Positions 37,774 through 49,300 of a DNA stretch of 64,000 nucleotides are shown here, piece by piece. Numbering within the stretch: position 1 is the stretch's first letter; every line of letters starts with the position of its first letter. The notes under the pieces were generated by a model that was not told the origin of the DNA, searched no databases, and saw only the letters and a list, made by a program, of their open reading frames with translations. The position numbers and the translations under genes were made by a program. The DNA comes from Numida meleagris (lineage: Eukaryota; Chordata; Aves; Galliformes; Numididae): the NCBI RefSeq assembly GCF_002078875.1, contig NC_034410.1:103922915-103986914 (forward strand), read 5' to 3'.

Positions 37774-38145
37774 TGTTGAGTCACGTCCTGAACCACTGAT
37801 TGAGCACCTGGGAAAAGGACTCGGTCAGCCCTGGAAGCACAGCTGAAGGCAATTCACTGTGTGACCACAAGGGGTGGAGCCTGGCTCCATCTCTTAGACC
37901 CTGTTTAAGGGCTGACTGCTACTCTAGAAGGGTCTCTTTCTGGAGATCCCTTCTTTCTGAAGTTTTCTTCTTTGAGTCAAGATCTTTGGAGATGAGTAAG
38001 CAGTCCTGTTTTTTTTTGTTGTTGTTGTTGTTGTTTTTTTCCCCCTTATAACACCTTTCTATTGTATTAGTTTATCTGTCATTACATCTCTTGTATCACC
38101 TTTCCATTGCGTTGATCTTTCTGATCATTACAAGAGGTCACTACA
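37774..38145 (+). mobile_element. Probable ERV LTR (TGTTGAGTCACG type)
   Basis: A compact GC-richer block of about 370 bp, beginning TGTTGAGTCACGTCCTGAAC and ending CAAGAGGTCACTACA. It contains CAATTCACTGTGTGACCACA, GACCCTGTTTAAGGGCTGAC, a poly-T/(GTT)n stretch at 38010-38041, and a near repeat of CACCTTTCTATTGTATTAGT as CACCTTTCCATTGCGTTGAT. The TG/CA edges and its sharp contrast with the AT-rich flanks suggest an LTR family that I recall from bird genomes. No target-site duplication was found (GGAAC against TTTAG), so the ends, or the element class, may be wrong. Confidence 0.5.
38010..38046. repeat. Poly(T) and (GTT)n
   Basis: T9, then GTTGTTGTTGTTGTTG and a further T run and C run, inside the probable LTR. 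Confidence 0.9.
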
Positions 38146-41100
38146 TTTAGTGATATATTTAAAACTGCTGCTGCCTCAGAAATTCATGCTGTAGTGCCAG
38201 CAGTATGCCAATACTATGTAGGGCATTTTTTTTCTGCACGTTTGTGGGTATGTGGGAGTGTGTAATGGGTAGCAGAAACATTTGGCCAGAACAGGCAAGA
38301 TAGCTGTTGAGTAACAACTAACTATGAGGTATTCAAGGTATTTCATGATAGAAAATCCACATAGACCTCTCAAAAATACTTATAGTGTTACCACACTTTC
38401 TATCAAAATTGAACTTTCTTCTAATTCTAAATTTGTTTAATCTACTTGTAATTTTTGTAATCTTTATATTTCTTTATTTGCTAAATGATAGAAACTTTCA
38501 CACTTAAATATTTTATTGGTTTAAGACTGAATGCAGGAAAATAAATGCTGCTTTTCTTTAAAAGAGGAGGGTTTTTTCTAAACAAATATTATTTCATTAT
38601 GTTCATATATTATCATTAGATAATACATAGAAATGTATGAGAAAGTGTAAACAAAACATTTCTGATGGTAATTATAATGTGTAGTGGTAAGGAGAAGTGC
38701 TGTTAACATAACTTGTTCCCAAGTACTTGGTTTATATATATATATATGTATATATATTTATATTATCTTAACACATGGTTAAATATAATGCAGTCTAAAT
38801 AATCATGATACACAAATGCTACGTGGGGAGGAGGCTCCTTTGGGAACAGGAACCTCCTTCCATAACCACAAGGTGATGAATTGTTATTAAACTTATATTT
38901 AAAAACTATTTTTTCACAGTCTGAAGTAGATAGTGGTAGGACTTGCTCATCTCCATTATCTCTACGTTGAATATCAAATCATATAAAAATCAGCTGTAGA
39001 GGTAAAAATCTTTCTTCACTCTTGAAGAAAGGTTAAGTTATAAAAATTTCATTAAGATTGATTTTGGACTTTGCCGTTCTTTGACTTAATTAATTAAAAG
39101 CAGAAACAGCTGAAAGATACATATTAATATTAATACCCTATCAGAAAGAACTTCCTTCAGTCAACTGAAGAGGATGAACCGGAGAGACCTTTCTTAAAAT
39201 ATATGACTTGGCCTTTGGGCCCTTTCACAGCATTTCTTGTAACGCTGTTCACTGAGAGGAGAGACTTTCAGCCTCACATCTAGAGCATCAGCTGCCTTCT
39301 CATGCTGTAATTACAAGTCCTGTTTTGCAGTGATCCTCTTGTTCATAATGAATGCTTTGCAGTTTTAAACCTCACATTTTTATGTATCAATATAGAAAAC
39401 TTCATAACATTTTTTTGTCTACAGAAATTCCCTTGTTTTGATAGCACCAGGAAAGAATAATACTAAGGTATGTATGCTTGTGGAAAGGAAATAACGGGGA
39501 ATCAAATCCAAAATTATTTTTCCCACATATAATTTAATTTACAATTTAGGATAAATTAAATTTGATTTGATTTTAGCTGCAATTTCAAAGTTATGTTTAT
39601 ACCATATTTCTAGCTCTTTAGATTCACAGTAGGAGACCTTCAGTAAATCACTGAAAAAAAGACACAGTTGTTTTATGTACTTATATTTCGTTATGCTAAC
39701 ATATTTTGTTTTTAGCAATAAACATTTTATACTTTAGGCAAAGAAAGCATACCCAAGAAAGATTGAGAGGTTCAGCTTGAGGCATTTTCCAAGTATGTTT
39801 CTCTCATGAGAGGTTTGAGGGAAACAAGAAGGAGATAAACGAAATGTAACGAGGACCTGCAAAACACACAAATCTGTGGGAAATAAAGTCTAGATGATAG
39901 CATACTACCCCCGAAGTGTCGTGTGTGGTAACTGCTCTCCTAATGCCACAGCTGCTTCTGCCCAGCAGGGAGCAGGGGAGGCCACGAGTCCTACAGATGC
40001 TTTTTCATAAGCAACAGAGGAGCATACATGAATGCCTTTGCAGCTGAAGAGCACAATAGTCCTGTAGCATCAGTGGGATGGGAAAACATCTAACCTAAGG
40101 GTAGGCCACTCAGAACTGAGCACACTGCGAAGAGATGTGGGGGGAGCCACAGAGCAGGCTGTGGTACAAAGGGGAAGGGCAACCTTTATATGCTCCCTAT
40201 ATAAATGCTCACCTCTTTTATCTTCTCTCTGCTGTTTTTTCTGACACACTGCAGAGTAAAGAACAAAGCTGTACATTCTTAACATGTATGAGCCTCAGTG
40301 TGGGATTTATACCTTTTTTTAAAAAAAAAAAACTTTTACACATGGAATTATGCTAGTTTCATCTAACAAAAGTGACTTTAAACCTTGGCATGTGCAAGTA
40401 TTTGAATTAATCTTTTCCTATCTGGGCAAGGAAAAGCTGCTTGCTGCTTCATGAACATATTCTGTATGAGCCTTTGCTCAGAGGATGTTATTTCCCTGTT
40501 AGGCTTTTATATATGTTGAAAGACATCATCATTATTCTGTGTGTGAATGCATGTGTGTAACCACTTCAAAAAAGAAGGCAGCCTGGTTCTGGTATCTTTA
40601 TCATACTGTCAGCCTTGTTCTAAGCCTACAGAATAATACTGGTGGATTTTGACTGCCATCTTTACTTTGAACACTGAGGTGCATGAGAAATAACTGAGTT
40701 AAAATACTTCATGCTATACACAGTGGCCATAAACATTCCGTCACTCTCAGCCTTTACATGTTCACTCTTCCTTGTACAAGACATGATTTAATTCTGACTT
40801 CACTTGTCAGAATACTGCTGTTTTCTTAACTTCTGACTCACAAGGTCTATCTGTTCACCTTTTGAAACAAGGATGAACACTTCTTATGTAACTATCCACT
40901 TCTCTTTAAAAGTCACATCTGCATTGTGATGCTAGGTGGCAGTCTGCTGGTTTTAAAACTTCCACAATGGATTCTGCTGTCATGACAATTTAATATGACA
41001 TAACTATACTGACATTAATGGAATTGCTCCTGGTTTATGCTTGAGTAAGTAACAATAGACTTTATTTTATTTTAATGATGTAAAACCTAGAACTGCTTAC

Positions 41101-44100
41101 ACTGGAGACTTAAGCAAAGGGTGTTTTGGGTGATCAAATTGGGATTATTTCATTAATTCCTGACAATATGAAGTTAGCTCATTTCATAGAAGTGACCCAA
41201 TGAACTGATGAAATGAACTGAAGTCTGAAATGCATAATTATTATTTGCACTCAGAAGTCTGCACAGAAGCAGATTCATGATTAATATTAAATTGTATGGG
41301 TGTATTAAAACCACAATTGTATGCATTAAAACTAACTTCTTCACTTAAGATAGGTAATACAGAGGTTCCACAGAAAAAAAGTTTTCTATTTTCTTTGAGA
41401 TCCATGTGAGCACTCAAAGTATGTAGAAGTTTTCTTCTTAAATTTCTACACTGTAATGTTTTCTGGTATCGTGAAAAATACCACTGTAAATCACACAAGA
41501 ACAGAATTCTCTGGAGCTTTCTTGTATAGACTACTTCTTTTTAGTGCAAAATGCAAATGGTATTCCTCATCCAGGACTCAAATGTAAAGCAGTCCAATAA
41601 TGAAAGAATGGTGATTTTCTTAAATGTTAACTAAATATTGCTGAGCTTGAAATGAAGTTTGGATTTGATTCAGACTTACTAAAGGAAATGAAAATCTTTC
41701 CCAAATGAGGTGAGAATCAGATGAAATGGAAGAGTAACAGATCAGACTCAATTTTCTTCTGTGAACTGATATGGAGATAGAATTAGAGATAACAGCAGCA
41801 ACAGTGAAAACTTATCAGAATTTTTCCTTGCATTCTGTGTAACTGTATGAAAATCTCTAGACTGCATTAAGGTTTCAGATCAGACAATGACTGTGAAGGT
41901 TAGAGATTTCTGGAAAATATCTCTGTAAGGTGGAGTGGCATTAAGGAGTGATCTAACAAAGACAAGCTGATGCTGCATGTTCCAATTATTGAGAACTCTT
42001 ATCAGGATTTCTTGCAAAGCTCTTAGATTTCTTGATAAATAAGGCAGACACAGTGCTATGTGTTATTGTTGTGGTTAATGACATTGATTTCTTGACATGA
42101 CAGCCAGGGAGATACAAAGGCAGACTGAACTATATGCAATGTCTGCTTTTTACAGTGGTAGCATTTTGAACTATTTCAGTATTCTGTGGACAAAATCAAA
42201 CAAAATAGTCTCTTAATTATCCCTATCTTTAAACTATAGTGAAGCTTCAAGGAAAGATGGGCACTTCTTGGAAAAAATGTGGTTAGCGGAAAATTTCTTT
42301 GCTGCTTGAAAATATAATGCTATTTTGCTGCTTCGAATTAGAATGATATTCTGATATAAAATTTTCTTCTCAAAGTGTATTTTTTGTAGCTGGAATTAGT
42401 AATGTTTTGGACATTTTAAAGGATTTGATTTGATCTCAGTGCTGCTCAGGCCAGTTTGGAGTGCATTGACTTCAATATGCCAGCCGAAAAACTAAATCTA
42501 ACAATGGTGGTTAATGTTGAAGACCGTATTAAAAAGTGGTTATCTGTGTACAACAGATAGAAATATTTGACTGGTGTGATTTTCTTCTTCAGCTCTTCAT
42601 TTCTTTCACTTGCATTGTTTCTGTCTATTTATGAAATGTCTTTGAAATGCTGCTTAGGCTTATTCAGCTACATGTTTGTTATTGTCTTTTAATTTTTGAA
42701 GAAAAAGTATTAAGATGGGCAGTATAGAAATAAATAAAATAGGATTCTAGACAGCTACATCCATAAATCCTCTTATGGATTATGAATTCTTATTTTCTAA
42801 ATACAATGAGTGAGATTCTATACTGCATCCTTCTAAAAAACACTTCACAGCCTGAGGGAGGAAAAGAGATCTTCACTGATGTTAAGCTTGTCTTATTATT
42901 ATCTCTGGTCCTGCTAGTGTTTCCTAAAGCCTGAGGAAGCAAGTAGCCTTTCTGTCTGTTGGGATGCAGCACTGTGGGGAATCTCTACAGCACTGCAGAG
43001 ATAACCATAATCTAGCCATGCCTTCACCAGTATGTCGTTATGCTTAATGGGTTGCTAACTTACAATTTTGAAAAGGATTTCTTTCCCTCAGTTCCTCAGC
43101 TAAAATTAACCAGTACAATATAGACTGGAGCACGGGAGATCAGTCGCATCATCAGAACTTCTACCTGGCAAGAAAAATAAGGGGAGAAATATGGGATAAA
43201 ATTTTACTAAGATTTTTAAAAGAGTACTACTTGTTAATAAAGCTGTTTAAAGATTATTTTTGTCTGTACTCAACCAGTTCAGAGTTCAGAGACATTTAAG
43301 TGTTCCTTGGTCCTTATTTTTGCACAGTGCAGTCTCAACTTGAGTCAGCATTTTTTGCTGACATAAATAAATATGGGAGCTGTCATTATGAGAATCCCAG
43401 CTTATTCTACCTGTCAGCGTGGAGAACATGTAAGAGAGAAAGAACTCTAAGAAAAGAAAAAGTTAGACCATAAATGGCAAAATTTTCTCTTACCTTGAAA
43501 CTTGAAATGGATGCCATTCCCTGGGAAACATGTATATAGCATGTACCAATTATAAAAATAAAACAGATAAAATATTGGAAGGCAGCTAGGGAAAGCTTGT
43601 AGGACATCTTTTGACTGAACAACAATCAACATTAAACACTGTCAATTTTAAATGAGGAAAACTTAACTTTTTTAAAGTTTAATAATTTTTCAAGCTGAAC
43701 ATCCAATTGCATGTGTTCAAAAACCCAGTTTTATCCTGGAAGCACTGAAAGAAATGGATCAAGGTTCAGCATGAATGCTATGACACCTCTTTCATTACCT
43801 ATGTAAGAGGTGATCAGAACCAGAAGACTAATTTTCCTATTAGTTAAATGATATTCTACAAATAAATGACTAACAATGTATGTTACTCCTGCATCAACCA
43901 TTAGTGACCATTAGATAAGAGTTTTATCTAACCATTAGATAAAAAGTTAAAATTAGTTCCCAAGTGCACAGAGGCATATTGGGATTAGAGACTTCATGCA
44001 TGCTGATTTAGATACCTACTTGCTTTATATTCAAAACACAAATACTGGGAAGCTAGCAAAAACCTATTTCAAAACATTCTCCCTTTTCTTTTTACAAGAG

Positions 44101-44803
44101 AAATTTCATTTGGGCTGAGATGTTAACTATTTGCCTAACAAACATTAAATCTTATTCACAAGAAAATTTTGCCTGATAAGTACTAGTTCACCAGAACGGC
44201 TGTAAACTCAGTTTAATGGAACCCTTAAACATCCAATATATATGGACTCTTTTTTACTAAGAAAGTGATGCAAATTAGCAACATAGATCAGTTTATCTGC
44301 ACCGTCATTAACTTCAACAAATATCTACTAATTTACGTTTTCTGCAAACTTGTCAATTCTGTCCATGTTTATTAAAACATACTGTAGATCCTACCTTAAA
44401 TCTTCAATAAAAAATATTATGTATTTTGAGAAGGTTATACTTAAACAACATAATTCCTGATACGTTTTGTTTTTCCTTTTTCAATAGTTTATTTCTAAAG
44501 CTATTGACAAGAATGTAATCAGAGTTCTGTTTAACTTTAGACTTCTTTAACAATTATATTTCCATTAGTGGTTGCTCTTCTGTTTGCTGCCACAGGCGAG
44601 CTATTTATTTTTACAGTGCTTTTGCATTTCATTATTTTCTGAGAAATCAAAACCAAGGACGTTACCCTGGATGCTCTAATCCACCTTCAGAATCATTGAG
44701 TCTTTTGCTTCCAACTGTTTTATAATGTTTATATACCTTCACTTCTCTATCGTAGGTGGCATTCTGTGGCAGTTCTACTTATACAAGAAAACTAATAAAT
44801 CAT
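38146..44803. other. AT-rich non-coding DNA
   Basis: No gene is recognised. A (TA)n stretch lies at 38732-38760 and an A run at 40320-40331. A GC-richer patch at 39900-40210 ends in a TATA-like motif. Open frames at 41241-41498 and 43407-43632 (minus) have no family resemblance. Confidence 0.6.
38732..38760. repeat. (TA)n microsatellite
   Basis: TTATATATATATATATGTAT and onward, an alternating stretch of about 29 bases. Confidence 0.85.
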
Positions 44804-44883
44804 AACATCATACAGTCGCTTGGGTTGGAAGGAACCATAAAGACCACCCAGTTCCAACCCCCCTGTTGTGGGGAGGGTTACCT
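44804..44883 (-). mobile_element. CR1 LINE 3' end fragment
   Basis: On the plus strand, ATCATACAGTCGCTTGGGTT, then GGAAGGAACCATAAAGACCA and CCCAGTTCCAACCCCCCTG, are the complement of the CR1 3' end (GGTTGGAACTGGGTGG and so on). A short 5'-truncated copy of about 80 bp. Confidence 0.88.
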
Positions 44884-45817
44884 TGATTACGTACTGACTG
44901 GAGCATAGAGTTAGAAAAGCTTTTACTGAGACTCCCTTCTTGAGTCACAAGATTTAGAACAGACCACTCGAACAACAGTTTATGTGTAAAGAATTGTATG
45001 TGCAATCAATCCTTTATATCACTCAGTAGCATTTAGCAATTTAGCAAGATATTAGCAGATAAAAAGCATCTCATCTTGCAAGAAGTGTCAAGAATCCAGC
45101 TATTTATTATTTACCAAGTATTTGAACTTCAGGGGAAGATTCTGGTATGCAGCCTACCAATGTGTAAGGAGAGCTAAACAAACTGCTAGTTACATTTGTG
45201 TACAAGCCATATTTGCTTGGTGTATGCTCAGTTAGTTCTTGGCTATCATGCTGCTATCAATCTCACCCAAATCCATACTGAGCCCGGTGCTGCTGTCATG
45301 ACCAGATGCATCCATCACAGTTGCCATAGATGGTAATCACCTGAGCAGAGCTAGATGGTTTAGCAAGGGAGTGGGGGGAGCAGAGTGCCACATAGCCTTA
45401 GTATGAAATCAGAAGAAAACCATGACGTTTATGTTGGAAATATGTACTATCTATTCTGAATGAGATGGCAGAATCTGATTACTGTATCTTCAATGTATTT
45501 GTTTCACTAAGTGGTAGCATTCATCCGGCTACACTGCTTACTAGATAAACTTGTGGGAATGTATTCATTCAGATGTGACCCATGCCTGCCTGTTTTAATC
45601 TTAGATTTATAGATTAGATGTACCAATTAATAATTTTGTTTTTCTTTTTTTTTTTTTCAATAGAAATTTTACTGTTTTATATGTTATTATAAATACTTCT
45701 AAAAATCCATCTGAGCAGAACTACTTTATAATTCAGTCACTCTGCATGGCAAGTGTAATATTTAATAGACTTTCTAGGATTCTGTCATAATGGTCTACAG
45801 TTTTCTCCTTTACCTCA
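44884..45817. other. Non-coding DNA, nothing recognised
   Basis: No gene is recognised. A T14 run lies at 45644-45657. Confidence 0.6.
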
Positions 45818-46324
45818 TGTTGTGGTTTAATGCAGCAGGTGGATCACTTCTGCTCCTACCTAGTGGAATGGAGGAAAGAATCAGGAAAAAAAAAAAGTAG
45901 AACTTGTGGGTTAACTATTTACTAGGATAGAGAAAAGGAAAAAGATAATAGTTATGACAATATATATTTATATAAATGTCTACAACAAGTGATGCACATG
46001 CAGTTGCTCACTACATACCAAGTGATTCCCAGCTAGCCCCCAGCAAGTGGAAGAGAGCCACATGAATTTCCATCCTCTTCAAAACTCCTTCCATGTGAGA
46101 TCCTATGGTATGGAATATCCCAGTTTACGTCAGCTGTCCTAATTCTTTTCCATCCGAGCTCCTTGGTCCCTTAACTGAGAATATTCTTGGCTCTGTACAA
46201 CACTGCTTAGCAGCAACTATGAACATCTGGGTGTTATCAACATTGTTTTTCTCCTAGAAACAAAACGTAGCATCATACCAGACACTGAAGAAAAAAAAAT
46301 TCAATCCCAGCTGAAACTAAGATG
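45818..46324 (+). mobile_element. Avian ERV LTR (TGTGGTTTAA family), near complete
   Basis: It starts TGTTGTGGTTTAATGCAGCA and ends CCCAGCTGAAACTAAGATG. Internal blocks match this bird family: GGTTAACTATTTACTAGGAT, a TATATAAATG region at about 45970-45980, ATGGTATGGAATATCCCAG, GTCAGCTGTCCTAATTC, CTGCTTAGCAGCAACTATG and CATCTGGGTGTTATCAACAT. The flanks CCTCA (45813-45817) and CCTGA (46325-46329) are a 5-bp duplication with one mismatch, supporting a solo LTR. The family resembles ERVL-class bird LTRs, and 5-bp duplications are usual for that class. Confidence 0.88.
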
Positions 46325-49300
46325 CCTGAAAATGAATAAAAGCACATTTTCAGATTCCAAGTGACATTATTTTATTGTTGTTATAAATATATTTTCTTGG
46401 TATTAAGGAAATGGGGCACATCACCAAAGCTCCTTATCATCTAATAAACTCGTGAGTTTTTTCTATTTATCACCACAGAAAAGTCATGTCAGACCCTATT
46501 TTCTCTTATATAGTTCTAAATATTGATCTAATGTTATTTTATTATCATAACTGTGCAAATTAAAAAGTATATGAAACTCTCAAACTGTATCTTGTTTCCT
46601 GTGGGAAGAAATGTGATTTAAAATGTGGAGTTAAAAGAAATAAGCATACTCAAGTCTAAATCTCAGAAGTTTACTCAGAGGTTTCAATTTATTAACATTA
46701 CTTCATACTGTGAAAAAAGGCTTGTTATGTTGGGTAGGGACAAGTTAGAGAGGAGATGAGATTTTAACACATGAGCTATTGGCTATATTTTTAAAAAATA
46801 ATTTGGCTCAGCAGTAAAGTGAGAGAACATAAGCAATCAGTCCCTATCACAAGTAAATAAATAAATCTTAACAGAGGGTCTCTTAATCTACTATTATATG
46901 CAAGTTGCATGTCACAGTGTTCACCCTCAAATTTCAAGCCACTTTTATGCTCCTTTAACTACTTTTCTGCTCACAATTTGCTTGTTCACATCTCAGGTTG
47001 CTCTTATCACACACATTAACACAGCAGTAAATATTAGAAGAGGTAAAGAGTATGTTCAGTGGGGTCAAAGTGAAGAAGCAGGTTTTGAGATGCCCACAAG
47101 CTAGAGAAGTATCAGTGAATGTGTTAATAGTGGAAATATTTGAACATATGTTAAGCAGCTAAATTTTAGACTTTATTTTTCTGCATCTAAATAAGGTATA
47201 TTGCAAGTATATCTACTTTGTAACCAAAGTTATCCTCCTGACTGGATTTTAATAGCACTTAATTATGCTTCCATGACATTGGACAGGATTTAGGATTTTT
47301 AAAATGTCTTACTGTATTGCATAATAGACTAGTTGGAGCCATTATGATCTACGTGAGGTCAATAATATCCATTCTGAAACTCAGGAAATAAATATTTATA
47401 AATGATAAAGAGTCATTGCTCCTTGGAGTCTATCAATAATTCATATTTTAGAAGGTCTTAAATACATGATAAACCATAATGGCTCCAATGGAACAGTCAA
47501 CTCACATAGACTTCTAGGATGAATTGCTTTTTTATTTCATGTAAACCTCCATTACTATGCTATAGAAGAGGAACGGTGCATTAAGATAGTTCTGAAAAAG
47601 TGATATAATAGATGTTTATGAATAAGGCTAATAATCCTTGTGGCTAGGGATAAATTGCCATTTGGTGTAGGGAATATCTGTTTTTCTGTGTCCGATATTA
47701 TAAATGTTCAGACCAATTGCTTTTACTCCTGATAATTATTACTGTTAGTTGCCTTGCAACTGCACTGAAGAAGTCCCCAGTGCGCTAAATGCCATGCAGA
47801 ACATAAGAAACCTTTATCTGTGTGCAACTCTTGTGTTGTTTAAACTGAACAACATAAACGCTATGAGCTGCATGACTTGAAAACATTAAATGGGAATAGA
47901 AATGCTTAGACCAATCTGTCTTTACCTTGTAAAAAAAAGAATTACATGTGCAAATTCTACTCCTGAATGAAATAGTTACAACTGCACAAAGCCTGCCTGT
48001 GGACACAGGCTGAATGGTGTTTCCCATGCTGCCTACAATTTTGCCAGGTAAGAAAATCGTAAGGTAAGCCCCATAAAATGAAAGACTTGTGAGGAGTTGG
48101 AATGACTTTCACATACCAACACAGGAGGTTAATAATAACAGCAATGAATCATTAATAAACAGGGAAAATATGTGCAATCATAATGCCACATATGCATGTT
48201 TCTACTCTTACACTACTCACTTAACAATGTGGTGTGCATTAATGAGTTTCAGCCTTTAACTGTGATTTTCCCTTCTGGGTCTATGCTATCAACTTAAGCT
48301 GATTTAGTGAAGCATGATATTGTGGTATTTCCTATGTGACTCTATCCAGCATCAGTAGAAATTAATTCAGGCAAAGAAACTTCCTCATGGATTAGATCAG
48401 GACATCGGCAGTGTGGAATCATAACCACAAGGAAAAGGAATATTTTTATTATTGGACACTGTCTGCAGTTTGTACCTCCTTCTTCTCGAGAAAGCTACTG
48501 GACCTCTCAAGAACTCTATATGACTGTTGCAGTAGCTATTACATTTCATATCACTAAAGAATTCAATTTCCAGAGTATTGAAATGAAATATAAACTGTTG
48601 TGTCTACTTAGTTTCGAAACAGATGTTTAACTAAACCATTCTGGTTTACTCCAATTGTTGTTTGCCTTTGCTGGCTTTGTTCTTCCATATTTCAGCCAGT
48701 GTCAACAAGAGCAAGATTGATTATAGGTAATCCCATAATGGAGGAGGGGCATGAACAGACATTGAAGAAATCCTTGTTTGTAGGGTCTAGCATCTCAGAA
48801 AATAGGTGAATCCATCCACCATACTCTGAACTTCTCCCTGGCTTTTCTCCCATGTCAGTCTGCATGCTTGCAGGAGTATTTACCCGGAAGAACCAGGCAA
48901 ATGGTGTGGTAAAATGGAGTGCTTGAAATTACTTTCCTACTAAAGAAGTGATTTTTCTGAAATAACAACTAGCTCTGTCGTAGAAGGTCAGGATGTTGAG
49001 TTCACCATCAGGCCTTATTTTCCCTGGTCATCTCTCCTGGGACCTCCACTCCTCCCTCAGTCAAGAGCCCCACTGAAGCTCAGGTCTGAGTACCCAGTCC
49101 CAGGTGAGCTATATCATGTCCAGATGGAGGCCAGTGCCATCCCAGAGATACCCCCTTACCACTGGTAGCCAGCTCTTACCTATATGCAGCTCAGGTGTCC
49201 AAATAGGGGAAGAAAAGAAAGGGAACAGTTGAGGAGCTACTGTGTTTGAACCTTCAAAGCAGGATTGGGAAGAGGCAGCTGGGAACTGCAGTTCCTGCAG

